From the NCBI GenBank assembly GCA_035771165.1, contig JAWNZC010000351.1:7695501-7759500 (forward strand): 64,000 nucleotides of DNA, written 5' to 3'. Position numbers and translations under genes: made by a program. Below are positions 35,568-46,099 of this stretch, in pieces. Below the pieces are notes generated by a model that saw only the letters and a list, made by a program, of their open reading frames with translations, was not told where the DNA came from and searched no databases. This DNA is from Paragorgia papillata (taxonomy: Eukaryota > Cnidaria > Anthozoa > Scleralcyonacea > Coralliidae). Position 1 is the stretch's first letter. Every line of letters begins with the position of its first letter.

Positions 35568-35930
35568 TCCTCTACGCACACTCTGATTGCCCAGGCTCCG
35601 AGCATTTATAACAGTATGGAAATCATGAATGACGTCGATGGCGTGACGTCGATGGCGTCACCTGGCGGGAAAAGCCAGCCAGCTTTCAAAACTGTCCAAC
35701 TTTTATCTTGTTTTCAGTTCTTCTTATTTTATAAAACAAATAAAACACATCACTCCTGTGCATATGTACTCTTATACAGGTACGTTTGACGTCATTTGAA
35801 CACGAAAGAAGTGTAAAAGCACTCGACTATCGAGCTTCAACCTCTTTCGTGTTCAAATGACGTCAAAGTAAACGTGCCTTTATATATAAGAGTATATATA
35901 TTTGTATAAGAGTATATATATTTGTATGTG
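35568..35930 (+). mobile_element. MITE with GACGTCATTTGAACACGAAA hairpin, copy 1
   Basis: Contains AGCCAGCCAGCTTTCAAAAC, TAAAACAAATAAAACA, and a hairpin whose arms are TTTGACGTCATTTGAACACG and CGTGTTCAAATGACGTCAAA. Two GATGGCGTGACGTC-like words add further CRE half-sites. Confidence 0.75.
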
Positions 35931-35962
35931 ATCGTTTAGTGTGTGCAGTCATAATCATAACT

Positions 35963-36700
35963 AAGGGACCGTTCATTATTTATCGGAGGGGGGGGGGGGG
36001 GGTGTGAGAAAATGGGGGGACCTGAAATTTTTGCTACTTCTTTTGGGGGGACCCTGGAATAATTTATAAGTTCTTAAGGGGGCATGAAGTTTTTGTATTA
36101 AACAAGGATAAGAGTCTTTGATGATCAACATTATTATACAAACATTTCTTATTGGGAAAAATCATTCAGAAAAGCCTTTAATTGGAATTATTTTGTTGTT
36201 TTGTAAAATGTAAAATAAAAGTAAAAGTAAACCATAAGGCTCAGGTATTTAGATCCTGGTTGTGACTTACCATCCTTGGTGTATTGTGTTGGTGAATAGT
36301 AGTGGAGAATGGTTAATAATTTGAGGTTTAAGGTGTTAGGGTAATAATTATGATTGAGATTAAGGAGAAGGTTAAGGTGACAATTGGTTTAATGTGTGGG
36401 TCGGGTGGGAATTAACGTTGGGGTTAAGAAGGTTATATATTATTTTGGGTTAAGGTTAGGTTTAGGGTTAATGGGGTTGAATTGTGAGGTTTTATAGGTA
36501 GGGTGTGTGGGGTTAGTTTTAAGATTAATGCCAGGATTTGAAGGGTTGGGGGGGGGGGGCACTGAAATTATGTCAAATAAAAACAGGGGGGCTGCCAAAT
36601 GTTTGAACTTTGCTTGGTGGGTACCTGAGGAAAAAAAGAAAGTTTGGCAATTTCTCACCCATCCCCCCCCCCGCCTTCCGATAAATAATGAACGGTCTCT
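35963..36700. mobile_element. hAT-like MITE, GGGACCGTTCATTATTTATC ends
   Basis: AGGGACCGTTCATTATTTAT with CGG and a G-tract at the left is mirrored by a C-tract and CCGATAAATAATGAACGGTC at the right. The interior is rich in GGTTAAGG/GGTTAGGG words (36320-36540) and encodes nothing convincing. Confidence 0.8.
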
Positions 36701-36899
36701 AATTTACTGTTATATTGATGCAATTTGTAAGGATAATTCACACAACAACTACATGATATTAATTATTCAAGCCATTCAAGCATGCACTCAAAACGAAACA
36801 AGGATTGCAACCTCCGTCGTACTTTAATGTAAGACTGGTTGGTTCAAGGTAAAATACATTACTTTTGTCTTTTCATCATGAATTATTAATGAGTATTTT

Positions 36900-37248
36900 A
36901 TTTAACAAATAAAACATAAAGCTCCGTGCACATGTACTCTTATAAAGGCACGTTTGACGTCATTTGAACAAGAAAGAAGTATCGCCTCGTTCCTTTACAC
37001 TTATTTCGTGTTCGAATGACGTCAAAAGTACCTTTATAAGAGTACATATGCACGGAGCTTTATGTTTTATTTGTTTTATAAAATAAGAAGGGGAAAAAAC
37101 AAGCTAAAAGTTGGACAGTTTTGAAATTTGGCTGGCTTTTTCGGCAAGCTGACGCCATTCTACGCCACGTTACGTCACTCATGATCTTCATACTCTTATA
37201 AATGCACGGAGCCCAGCCAACCAGAGCGTGCGTAGAGAACACCTTACT
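36900..37248 (-). mobile_element. MITE with GACGTCATTTGAACACGAAA hairpin, copy 2
   Basis: This is the inverted homologue of 35568-35930. It carries the same hairpin (TTTGACGTCATTTGAACAAG / CGTGTTCGAATGACGTCAAA), the same TTTATTTGTTTTATAAAATA joint, and AGTTGGACAGTTTTGAAATT. It ends about 35 bases before an MRPL22 exon. A partial third copy is at 59455-59610. Confidence 0.75.
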
Positions 37249-37283
37249 TTATAACATGGAATACAAATATTATAGATATGTAC

Positions 37284-37339
37284 CTCTTTGACACTTTTGG
37301 CAGCTTGTTTGACCGAAAACTCCATTTGTTTTATAGCGT
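37284..37339 (-). CDS. MRPL22: MRPL22 (uL22m), internal exon
   Basis: 56 nt between acceptor CTTACCCCTGTTAG and donor AAAGAG|GTACAT. After two bases completing a codon (AC) it encodes AIKQMEFSVKQAAKSVKE, matching the A(L/I)xQLEFxxKKxAxxIKE helix of the uL22 family that directly precedes VLxEAQ. It ends in phase 0 and joins 34603 in frame. It needs a phase-1 partner upstream that I could not locate. Confidence 0.82.
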
Positions 37340-37549
37340 CTAACAGGGGTAAGTAACGGATCTATAAGGTACAAAGAAATTGTGTAACGAAAGCCATCAG
37401 TTCACCTGAGTAACAACATCCAGAGAGAAATACTTTGAAACAAACTCCAAGAGGTACCCATAAGTACTGGATGTACATGTACGGTACATGTCAAAGTACC
37501 TTCTTTATGTTTAAATATTTATGAGCCCCAGACGTAAATATATATGTTA

Positions 37550-37595
37550 ACCCTTTAACGCTCAGTGTCCTATATATCGGACACTAAGAACAAAA
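37550..37595. repeat. small hairpin, AGTGTCC-TATATATC-GGACACT
   Basis: A short perfect stem preceded by AACCCTTTAACGCTC. It probably belongs to the same broad repeat group as 34185. Confidence 0.5.
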
Positions 37596-37794
37596 GAAAA
37601 AAATAGGCATGCTACGCATGCATGTGTCCACCGCGCAGTTGCATTGTTACCTCGGACCCAATGCCCCCAAACCTCGCTGGCTATTGCATTGTCAAGAGTA
37701 ATCGATAATATTAAATATTGTTATAGTTCAAGGCTTCCAGTGTGGGTAAATCAGAAGTATTATCAACATCAATAGTAAAAGGAATACGATTATA

Positions 37795-37925
37795 CTAATT
37801 CCCGAGCCCAGGCATAGGGCCGAAGGCCCGGAGCCCGGTGAGGGTGCTAATCTCGACATGCGTGGACTATGACGTAGGTGAGGTCCAAGACAAGCACTCA
37901 CTCACTCAATCAATCAAGCAAGATC
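37795..37925. repeat. GC-rich repeat module ending in (ATCA)n
   Basis: CGAGCCCAGGCATAGGGCCG, AAGGCCCGGAGCCCGGTGAG, TCGACATGCGTGGACTATGA and a CACTCACTCAATCAATCAAG tail. The sharp rise in GC and the microsatellite end suggest the end of an interspersed repeat. Confidence 0.4.
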
Positions 37926-38082
37926 ACGCCGACATAGTGGCTCCCGCTGATCAGCGGTGGCCACAAAAACGAAAGAGGAAAGCAAAAACAATGGAAGAAC
38001 TAAAGAAACAGATTTTAAGCGTTAAAGTGCTTATAAACCCAAATATGATATTACTGAATTTGGATTCTATATAATGTGTATA

Positions 38083-38430
38083 GTTGAATGCCAAAATATT
38101 ATTTCATTTGAACTTTTATTTGTTGTTATATTGAGGTTTGTATTTCCAAAATGGTAATGAGAATGACGTCTATGTAGGCGTAATTTGCATACACAATGTT
38201 CTGTTACACGAGAAATATTACTCAATTCACATGTTAATGGAATACTTTAATAGTATATTGTATATTTTATCATTTTTTCATTAAAATCTTCAAGCGGTTT
38301 ATCATAAGAAAAGAAAAAAACACACACAAATGCCTACATTGACGTCATGCTCATTACCATTTTGGAAATACAAACCTCAATATAACAACAAATAAAAGTT
38401 CAAGTTCAAAAAATATTTTGGCATTCAACT
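38083..38430. mobile_element. MITE, about 105-bp inverted repeats
   Basis: GTTGAATGCCAAAATATT and TTGTTGTTATATTGAGGTTT are mirrored by AAACCTCAATATAACAACAA and AATATTTTGGCATTCAAC. Both arms contain a GACGTC core (GAATGACGTCTATGTAGGC and CCTACATTGACGTCATG). Confidence 0.85.
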
Positions 38431-38574
38431 ATTCATTTTATAGACACTTTAAAGGGTTAAAGTGGTTCTCTGATAAAAATATTGTGGGCATTGTTTTTGC
38501 ATAGTCTTAAAGAGGATATGGTAGTTAATAAAATTGCAAAGTTCCATTTCAAAATTCGTTGAAGAAAAGGTGAT

Positions 38575-38816
38575 ATTTTACGTGTGAAGTTTTTATTTTG
38601 GAGCGCCGCCATTAAAGTGGCCGAGCTTGAGAAAAATGAGTTGAGGAACTTTATGACGTCATAGACTCAATAACGACAATGACCCTTTTGTTGACAACAA
38701 CAATGATCTTTTGTTTTTGTTGAGTCTATGACGTCATTAGCTTCCTCCACTCATTCTTCTCAAACACGGCCACTTTAATGGTGGCGCTCCAAAATAAAAC
38801 CTTCGCACGTAAAATG
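38575..38816. repeat. palindrome with TGACGTCA in both arms
   Basis: ATTTTACGTGTGAAG through ATTTTGGAGCGCCGCCATTA and TTTATGACGTCATAGACTCA on the left is mirrored by TGAGTCTATGACGTCATTAG and TAATGGTGGCGCTCCAAAAT on the right, with a spacer of about 40 bases. Confidence 0.85.
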
Positions 38817-39307
38817 CAACTTTGTTTTGGAGAATTTCGAAATAAAACTTAGTGCACAATTACCCACTACCGTAATATCTTTAAGATTATGCAGCAACAT
38901 TATCAACAATACTTTCTCAATTAGTTTCGTTCTTATCAGTTAAAATTAAAATTTTAAACGTTTCGTTATCGTTCATTTCACAAGAAGATTTAATAATTAT
39001 AGATAGTCATTCTTAAATTGTACCAAATAGAAACACAAAAGAGGCCGTGAAAAACACCAAAACATTGTTAAAAGTGCTATGTCACGCTATTATAATTAGC
39101 TTTTCAGACTCTGAGCTGCAAACTTCAAAATTTAAGCTGTTTATCGATTCAATAATGGAATATAAGTCACCTAACGATTACGAAGGATTTCTGAACAGGA
39201 AGAATCAAATTTTCACAATATAATTAAATTAAAAACCATGCAAGATCACTTTTGCAATCTGTTTCAAACTCGCTCAATTTTGACCATCTGTACCTGATCT
39301 GTGCAGA

Positions 39308-39385
39308 TTTCTATGACTTAGTCACTAGTATATTTCTATGACTTAGTCACTAGTATATTTCTATGACTAGTATTTCTACGACTAT
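39308..39385. repeat. 23-bp tandem repeat
   Basis: TTTCTATGACTTAGTCACTAG with TA is repeated twice in full and then in shortened forms. Confidence 0.85.
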
Positions 39386-39719
39386 AGTACCTTCTTTGTG
39401 TTTTTATATCTTCCAAAACATTTTCTAAGCCAAGGCCCCGTCATGAACTTATCAGCTCTTGAGAAAAATGCAATTAAAGTGCGTTTCGCCCGTTATTGTG
39501 CAAGGCTTTGCGCGTTTTTATGACAATTTTGTGTGGATCAGAATTGTTAAAATTAGCATGACATAGCGCCTTTACGCCATCACTTTTCCTTTTTCCAGTG
39601 AATATTCTATCTAGGATAAAACATGCAGCACTTGCAGTTGCTTGTCGTGTCATATAGTCGCCTGTTGCATCGTATATTCATACAGAGATACAGGGCCATC
39701 AACTTTAATGCTTTCTTAC

Positions 39720-39785
39720 CTGTTTGGCTAAAAGATTTAGTTTTCTTGGTCTAGCATCAATATTTCGACGACAGTTATAAATAAC
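39720..39785 (-). CDS. MRPL22: MRPL22 (uL22m), second coding exon
   Basis: 66 nt between acceptor GGGGTTTTCCAG and donor AAACAG|GTAAGA, phase 0 at both ends. It encodes VIYNCRRNIDARPRKLNLLA plus KQ, matching the (E/Y)IYxCRRxIxxSPKKxxxIAK signature at the start of the uL22 fold. It lies 100 bases after the first exon. In the family, about eight residues (consensus like IRGMSxDD) separate this segment from the AIKQMEF exon, so one micro-exon of about 25 nt is expected between 39719 and 37340. Confidence 0.88.
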
Positions 39786-39885
39786 CTGGAAAACCCCACA
39801 ACCAATTAGCCATCGGGAATATATTATATACAGTATATACTATAAGCACAAGTTTGCAATTTTTTAGCTTGCAACAACTTCTTAC

Positions 39886-40011
39886 TAATTCTATTGGTTC
39901 AGGAAGATTCATTTGCTTGTCCTGTTCACTTTCTGTTTTACCAAGCCTCGCTCTCGTGACAGAAAAGAAACTATGTTCTGCTGACACGTAGTGAACGCAT
40001 CTTGATAGCAT
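39886..40011 (-). CDS. MRPL22: MRPL22 (uL22m), first coding exon
   Basis: The start ATG at 40011-40009 opens 42 residues: MLSRCVHYVSAEHSFFSVTR, ARLGKTESEQ, then NLPEPIEL. The first 20 residues are rich in Ser and Arg with no acid until residue 12, compatible with a mitochondrial targeting peptide. The exon ends at donor GAATTA|GTAAGA in phase 0 and joins VIYNCRR in frame, giving PEPIEL-VIYNCRR. A strong acceptor-like site (TTTACTTTTGCAG) ends at 40025, only 13 bases before the ATG, so a 5' UTR intron or spliced leader site is possible. Within the family the N-terminus is poorly conserved, so the start is inferred from frame and targeting character. Confidence 0.75.
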
Positions 40012-40063
40012 TAAAAGTGGCGATCTGCAAAAGTAAACAAACATTGTTCATGTAATATATCAA

Positions 40064-40155
40064 CAACGAGTTTGAGTGTTTCATCAGGGGATCCAAACAC
40101 AAGAAAACATGATGAAAGCACGAGGCAGAAGATTTTATTCATGAGTGTGTGTAAA
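40064..40155. repeat. half of the CAACGAGTTTGAGTGTTTCATC MITE
   Basis: CAACAACGAGTTTGAGTGTT, TCATCAGGGGATCCAAACAC and AAGAAAACATGATGAAAGCA match, in inverse, the element at 63610-63747. Confidence 0.6.
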
Positions 40156-40654
40156 ATTTATTCATACATAACTGAGATCTTAAGAATCGAGAATAAGAAT
40201 TGAGATATAATTAATTGAGATTTAATTAAGATGAACACCGGTTTTCATCTAATGTTGGGTAGTATACAATTTTAGAGTATTTTACTGGAGTATCCAACTT
40301 CAATCAGGTGATTGAATGAACTATATTGCAATACTGATTATCTCATGAATGATGTGATCCTGCAATATCATATAAGCCATACCACGAAACCTGGCTTCAA
40401 ACTCGAAGTTAGAGTAAAAATATTGAAATTCCGTAATCTTTAAAATTCTTTAGAAAATACGGCTGATTATCTCTTATCTTATAACTTCAGTATGAAACAA
40501 ACATGATACAAATAAATACATTGCAAACGAGACGGCACTCAGAGACTGCATAACATGCGCTCAAAAACCGATTTCTACCGATCATATCTACATTCATATA
40601 ATTACAGAATTTTTTATCTTTTAATGTTTCTCAACCGCTACATACGTATACTTA

Positions 40655-41142
40655 TAGGGCCTCTTTATATGACCCCGGTATATCGGGATGTCCCAGTTGC
40701 CCGGGATAAATTTCATCCCGGGTTTATATGGAGTAAATAAAGTGCTCGTCCCGGTTGAACGGGATGAATTTCATCTCGGGTCAAAAAGCGCGCGAATTTA
40801 ATGAAATAGAGCAAAAAACCTAATTCTACAATGATAGAAGTTATTTCACTTTGATTCAGTGTTTTGTCTCTAGACTTGACCGTTTGGACGAAATTCTGAC
40901 CGTAATATTCAAAGTTACAAGCATTGCAGTTCAGTAAACTTCATGCCGATCTGCCGGGATGTTGCGTTTATATGGACAAACATTTGTCCGGCCTGACTGG
41001 GATCCGGTTGGCTTCAACCGCGATCCCGGTCAAGGCTGGACGTCCCGGTCTCCATGCATATAAACGCAACTTGGAAAATAACAGTAAATTACCTACAAGC
41101 CGAGATCTCGGCACACTGGGATCATATAAATAGGCCCTTAAA
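40655..41142. mobile_element. MITE with AGGGCC..TTTATATGA ends
   Basis: TATAGGGCCTCTTTATATGA with CCCCGG on the left is mirrored by CTGGGATCATATAAATAGGC with CC on the right. The inside is rich in CCCGGGAT and TTTATATGG words, including CCCGGGATAAATTTCATCCC. It is related to 25925 and 56698. Confidence 0.75.
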
Positions 41143-41492
41143 AAGTTTGTTGCCTGTATCAACTACACAATAATGCTAAAATAAAGAGATTTCGAGTAAT
41201 ACATAAAAAAAACCCTGTTGTTTGAAAACGAGCAAGTTTTGCATTGATTACTAAATATGGCAGATTCCATATTTTTGTGGCATGTATACATGTACCTAAT
41301 TTCATAATTATAATTTTTTTATCTTTTGATGTTTCTCAACCTCCAAATGCTCATAAAAGTTTGTTTCACATGTGGATCGGCTGCATGTATGCATTTTCCA
41401 CATCTCAATCTTAATTGACAGTTCTGAAAAAGATGGCGGCGGTACATTTAACCACAATGCTTGCAACCTCAAATCAGCTCAAATAGCAACTA

Positions 41493-41982
41493 ATAACTAC
41501 TTAATAACCGAGAGTGAGGTCTTTACGGTAAAATATCAAACCGAGGTCTTGCTGTATTGACCGAGCGATAGCGAGGTTAATACGTTCAAGACCAAGGTTT
41601 AATATTTTACTGTAAAGACCAAACGGTCGAGGTTATTAAGTAGTTTATTATATGGCACTTTTTATTTCAAAATCAATCATGTATTTCTTGGTCTTCGCTC
41701 TCTTTAACTTCGTCAAAACACCGGACTAGCGTTATTTTCTGTTGTTTCTTTCTCGTCTGAATCTTAAAATTTACTTTTATAATGTTCATCGTCATCTATT
41801 TTTTTTTTTCGTCGGTTTGCAGCAATAACTTTCTTACGTGTATTAGGATTTTTTGTTTTTTCCAATCGTAGGGCATTAATAATTTTCATAATGCCCGCTG
41901 GCATTACGGAGAAATCTCGCCACATCAGCAACCAATCACAGCGCGCGATTTCACCGGAAGTAATTCGAGCCATATAATAAAC
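41493..41982 (+). mobile_element. family C element, uninterrupted copy
   Basis: A palindromic lead block (41493-41640, AATAACCGAGAGTGAGGTCT and ACGGTCGAGGTTATTAAGTA) is followed by a core with inverted ends TTTATTATATGGC and GCCATATAATAAA. The core holds AGGGCATTAATAATTTTCAT and AATGCCCGCTGGCATTACGG. This copy is the template for recognising the interrupted one at 50866-52787. Confidence 0.85.
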
Positions 41983-42238
41983 ACTGTTTATCATGCTAAA
42001 ATGAATTAAACAAGCAAGAACTTAATTCCTTAAGAACTTAATTCCAAAGTTGATCAATCCTTTTAAAATCCTATTTTCCAATTATTCTACAAGAAACAAT
42101 ATTGAATGCCTGCAAAGGATTGTGGTTAAACGTACAAGACGCCATCTTTTTCGGTATGGTCAATTGGTTGTTGGCATACACTGTACAGACAATTCGTGAC
42201 AGCACTTAATTTTGACGTCACACCTACAGAGAATAACA

Positions 42239-42930
42239 GTTTTTTTTTGTTGTTTTTGTTTTTTATTATTTATAAATTTTATACAATATTTTGATTAAGA
42301 CGATTGCTCCAAAAGCTATATAGCTTATCGAGGGAGCTTTCGCCATATTACACTTTTTTGACAAACAGGGCAAGCGGACAAGATGACAACAAAGCGCAAA
42401 GATGGACCAATGCAATTAATTAGTAAAATGATGCGAATCAATTATAACATTTTGGACGCTTAATCAAACTGCGTATTAACGTGAGAAGGAACATCAAATG
42501 GCAAACCATTTAGGAGCCAAAAAAGACGAGTCCGTTTCGAAGCATTGCACCAATTAAATGAGCAGCAGAGGCAAGCAAGTCTACATGAGGAGCAGCATAT
42601 CGCTCACATTCAAAAAAGAAATGAGCCGCGGTTTCCTTCGGAATACCACACGCACAAGAAGGGGAAGATACACAATTTTTTAAATACAAATCGTTATTTA
42701 AAGTGCTATTTGCTAATCTTAAACGTGTATGGAGGATAGCTGCAATACGATCACCAATATAATATAAAGAACTAGGAAGTACAATATCTCGCGTGTATCT
42801 TGAAGCTACTTAAAGATGAGCAAGAACGAATGTCACTAGGTAAATCATTCCAAAGACTAACAGAAAAAATAAGAGACTTTTTAAAGCGTTCAGTTCGAGC
42901 GTAAGGAACAACCAGGTTGTCACTTTCTCA
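42239..42930 (-). pseudogene. non-LTR retrotransposon 3' remnant with C-terminal Cys-His motif
   Basis: On the minus strand from about 42920, one frame reads NLVVPYARTERFKKSLIFSV, then SLWNDLPSDIRSCSSLSSFK. After a frame change near 42785 another reads DRIAAILHTRLRLANSTLNN, then SPSCACGIPKETAAHFFFEC. The C-x-C...H....C pattern and WNDLP..I motif are typical of the C-terminus of non-LTR reverse transcriptase ORFs. A poly-A-like tail (poly-T on plus, 42239-42272) marks the 3' end. It is dead and 5'-truncated. Confidence 0.85.
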
Positions 42931-42999
42931 TAAACTATAATTAGTTCTGGAACTAATTGTATCAAGACATAATTCTAGCAAATAAAGATTAATAATTTC

Positions 43000-44087
43000 T
43001 CAATGTAAACATTACATCATTTCTAGTACAGATAATAGCCAGCTCATTCTGCTTGCCCAACAATGGATATACTGTATGTACACTATAGCGGTTGCAGAAC
43101 CACGAACCACAAATTTAAAAAGTATCAGTGAAGTATAGTTAAGTGAAATGTGACCCATAATGCCAAATAGTAAAATGTAATCACAAGTGCATGCTAATTA
43201 ATTGGATGCATTGATCATGTCACATCTTACAGTGGTATTTCACAGTCAACATTCATAAAATTATAAATTAAGTAACAACAACACAAGGGACTAAGGATCA
43301 CTTTTACCTAGCAATTACAGCCATGATTACCCCCTAGTAGATACTGTATATAGAAAATTTAGTATCCATAGGGGACCTGTACAGTACTGTATACAAAACT
43401 GTAACATTAAATATTACATAAAAATGTGTAAAATAGAAAATTAAAATGATAACAGTGTATAATAACTGCTACCCCCCCCCCCCCCCCCCCCCCCCCATTC
43501 AGGCTTCCAAAAATGCTCTTCCAAAAGTGCCTTTAAATACAGCTTAATAAAGTAAGCAGTAACTACAGTAGGTAGTAAGGCGTACAGTATTTAATGTATA
43601 TTTGGTGCATTCTGCTTTTAGTATGTTTTGTCATGCAAAACTGGCTACTTCCCTGTGCATAATATTTCTTAAAAACAATTACAGTATACCTGTAGGACTC
43701 TACTGGATCTATAACATTAAGAATTATCAAGGCCTTGTTAATTCTTGATGTCATGTATGCTCTGCAACCTCACCCAATAATCAAGGTTGAAGTCTGTATT
43801 TTTATCTGCCAAAGCCAAAGGTTTATGTAGATGTAAACATTCCCAAAGAATGTAATTCAAAGGTGGTTCAGTTGCCTTTGTGGGCTTTTTCATTGTGGGC
43901 TCAGAATATGATAATCCCACAGTAGTTAAGCTAACCATATACTAGGAACATGCCATTAAATTATCTACGATATCAATAGCCAGACATCAAGCAAAATTTA
44001 TATATACATATTATCCACAAACAGATCTTTTTGAAGAATTTTTGGTCATGCATGCATTTATATGACCATTAGTTTGAAGACTATTAA
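43000..44087. other. low-complexity and unassigned DNA with poly-C tract
   Basis: A poly-C tract occupies about 43472-43496. The rest shows no exon or repeat I can define. Confidence 0.4.
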
Positions 44088-44267
44088 ACTCTTTCCTGTC
44101 TGAATTGGTCTTTAATATTTTATTCTGCCTAATGCCAAAACGATTTTATTCACCTCTGGGAAAGCCCTTGGATAGGAATGAGTTACTGTATATCTCTAAC
44201 TCTTTCCTGCCTGAATCGGTCTTTAGTATTTTATTCTGGCTAACACCAGATGATTTTATTCACCCCT
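44088..44267. repeat. two direct copies of the ACTCTTTCCTGYCTGAAT repeat
   Basis: The units at 44088-44157 and 44199-44267 share AACTCTTTCCTGYCTGAATY, GGTCTTTARTATTTTATTCT and GATTTTATTCACC. The family also occurs inverted at 49525. Confidence 0.8.
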
Positions 44268-44372
44268 GTAATTATTGCGTTACGGTACTCATGGATATAT
44301 TTTGCAGGATTTGTGAATATTGTTAGTCATTATAAATTTCAATAGCATGGCTTCAGTTGCTATGGTTATGTA

Positions 44373-44880
44373 TGAGTCAATTCCAAACATGACCCCCCAA
44401 CCCCCTTGGGAGACTCCAGGGTATTTGCCTTGCATGGTGTTCCCAAAGGTTGAGAATTTTCCTGCTAAGCACTGCACCAGGGCTGGACATTATACTAGCA
44501 CTCTAAAACCCCCAGGGATTTGATCCAAGCTAAGACTGCAAAGAATTATGGGTGTGAATGTGTCTTCGTGGTTTGCTATTCTTTCAGAAAGCAAAAATAA
44601 CAAGAAATAACAAAAAAAAGTATCAACTAGGGTTTAGCTCAATTGTATTGATGTTTACTTTTTATATACATACATGTTTATTGTTGAAATTAAATAATTT
44701 AATTGTACTGGTGTGTGCTCCCGGAGTGGGGAATTTGTCACCTTTTCACAGACCAAGAGTGGGGAATTTGCCCATTACTGTAGTTTTTTTCCTGTGGTGG
44801 GGGATTAGCACTATAGTTTAAAAAAAAAAAAATGCCCAGGTTCTTTCCCGGGGGGGATGGTCATGTTTGAAATTGACTCA
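44373..44880. mobile_element. MITE, TGAGTCAATTCCAAACATGACC ends
   Basis: TGAGTCAATTCCAAACATGA with CCCCCC pairs with GGGGGATGGTCATGTTTGAA and ATTGACTCA. Inside, GAGTGGGGAATTTG occurs twice. No coding sequence is visible. Confidence 0.7.
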
Positions 44881-45009
44881 TGCAGAATACAGCAAATACA
44901 ACTAAAAGTGCAAATTTCAAGAGTTCTCACCAAGTTTCTGACCAATTATAAACAAAGATTCAAAAAAAATGTATAATATAATTCTTGATATCGTGCTCAA
45001 CCTTTATCT

Positions 45010-45395
45010 TGTCAGAGCTCCTAAGTTGTGGAAGTGTGGAACATTTTAAATAGTGATTTTATAAGGAAGCGCGATGTTTCTTCATCTTTTTTTAAACGTA
45101 GTCTTCAAATTTGCTATAGGAACGCTCTTTTAAACATATATGATGTGGAAGAACCGCGTACATGGAAGTCCATTTGTTTAAAATGTAAAAAGGACAGACT
45201 GTTAGTCCAGCATGCTGTTTATAGTTGTTCTTTTGGGGTTTTTTACCCTGTGATATATTATTTATTTTAACTTTTACAATGTATCTATATACTATTTTAA
45301 TTAGGGAATGTCGTAATTGGGGTAACCTGTGATGTACTCCCTTGTATATCTTATTACAAAAGCTCAATAAATCAAATCATAAATCAAACCTCGTC
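45010..45395 (+). pseudogene. 3' end of a second CR1/Rex-like non-LTR retrotransposon
   Basis: RAPKLWK (45013-45033) shifts frame into a frame giving FIRKRDVSSSFFKRSLQICY, then DVEEPRTWKSICLKCKK. The LW..L...SSFKR.L and D.(D/E)PRT(W/F)KS(I/V)CLKC pattern is the C-terminus of a CR1/Rex-like family frequent in corals and anemones. It ends in an AATAAATCAAATCATAAATC tail. The frameshift and loss of the catalytic region make it a pseudogene. Confidence 0.8.
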
Positions 45396-45807
45396 CAATA
45401 TATTTTGGACGAGTTATTTCACTGGTTCTTAAATGGCATTATGGTACAGCAAACCAAAAAGATCTGTCTCACTATCTTACCTGCCAAGGAACAGTTGTTT
45501 TCTCATCATTTTCTTTTTCCACTCCCGACACTGTTCAGTGATTAATACTCGTTTGAATTTGTATAATAATTTGTCACGATAAACTTGCAAACTTTGCCGC
45601 CATCTTGAAAATCTCGGCCAAAGAGACTGGTACGGCATAGGTGACCCTAACCCTGGCCAAATTTCAAAAGAAATATGGGCCAGGTAACCACTAATCTCAT
45701 TCTCGCGTCATCAGGGCTAAATCCACTTGTGACGATTGCAATTTCACTCATAGGCAATAAAAACGCACGAAAATTTCAACCAATAGGAAAGCAGAAGTGG
45801 TTACAGG

Positions 45808-45877
45808 CCCATATTCTTTGATTGGGCCAGGGTACCAGGCTAACGTGACCCCTGGCCCAATCAAAGAATAAGGCGTG
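45808..45877. repeat. palindrome, TATTCTTTGATTGGGCCAGG arms
   Basis: ATTCTTTGATTGGGCCAGGG pairs with CCCTGGCCCAATCAAAGAAT, with about 15 bases between. It may be the centre of a larger element bounded by GGTACGGCA near 45630 and GCCGTACTGCC near 45890. Confidence 0.75.
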
Positions 45878-46012
45878 AATGTCGTGGCCAGCCGTACTGC
45901 CTCTCTCCCCCCTTTCTGCCTCTCTTCCTTCCCTTCCCCTTCCCTCCCGTTTACCTCTTTTCCGCCGTAGAGAGACTTGTAGCAAGTCTAAAGACACCCT
46001 ATTAGCAATAGC

Positions 46013-46083
<71 letters not shown>
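46013..46083. repeat. (TA)n microsatellite
   Basis: About 70 bases of pure TA. Confidence 0.95.
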
Positions 46084-46089
<6 letters not shown>

Positions 46090-46099
46090 GCGCACTTCA

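Noticed and set aside
36320..36540. GGTTAGGG/GGTTTAGGG words suggesting interstitial telomere repeats
   Set aside because: The words are irregular and lie inside a MITE with clear inverted ends, so a telomeric origin is not supported.
37838..38074. Plus-strand frame with RWPQKRKRKAKTMEELKK, first considered as a HAND C-terminal exon because of WPQ
   Set aside because: HAND exon 2 at 24390 fits far better. The segment overlaps a GC-rich repeat module and a MITE end.
43738..43938. Minus-strand frame with ADKNTDFNLDYW before a GTGAGG donor
   Set aside because: No convincing acceptor in phase and no recognisable motif.
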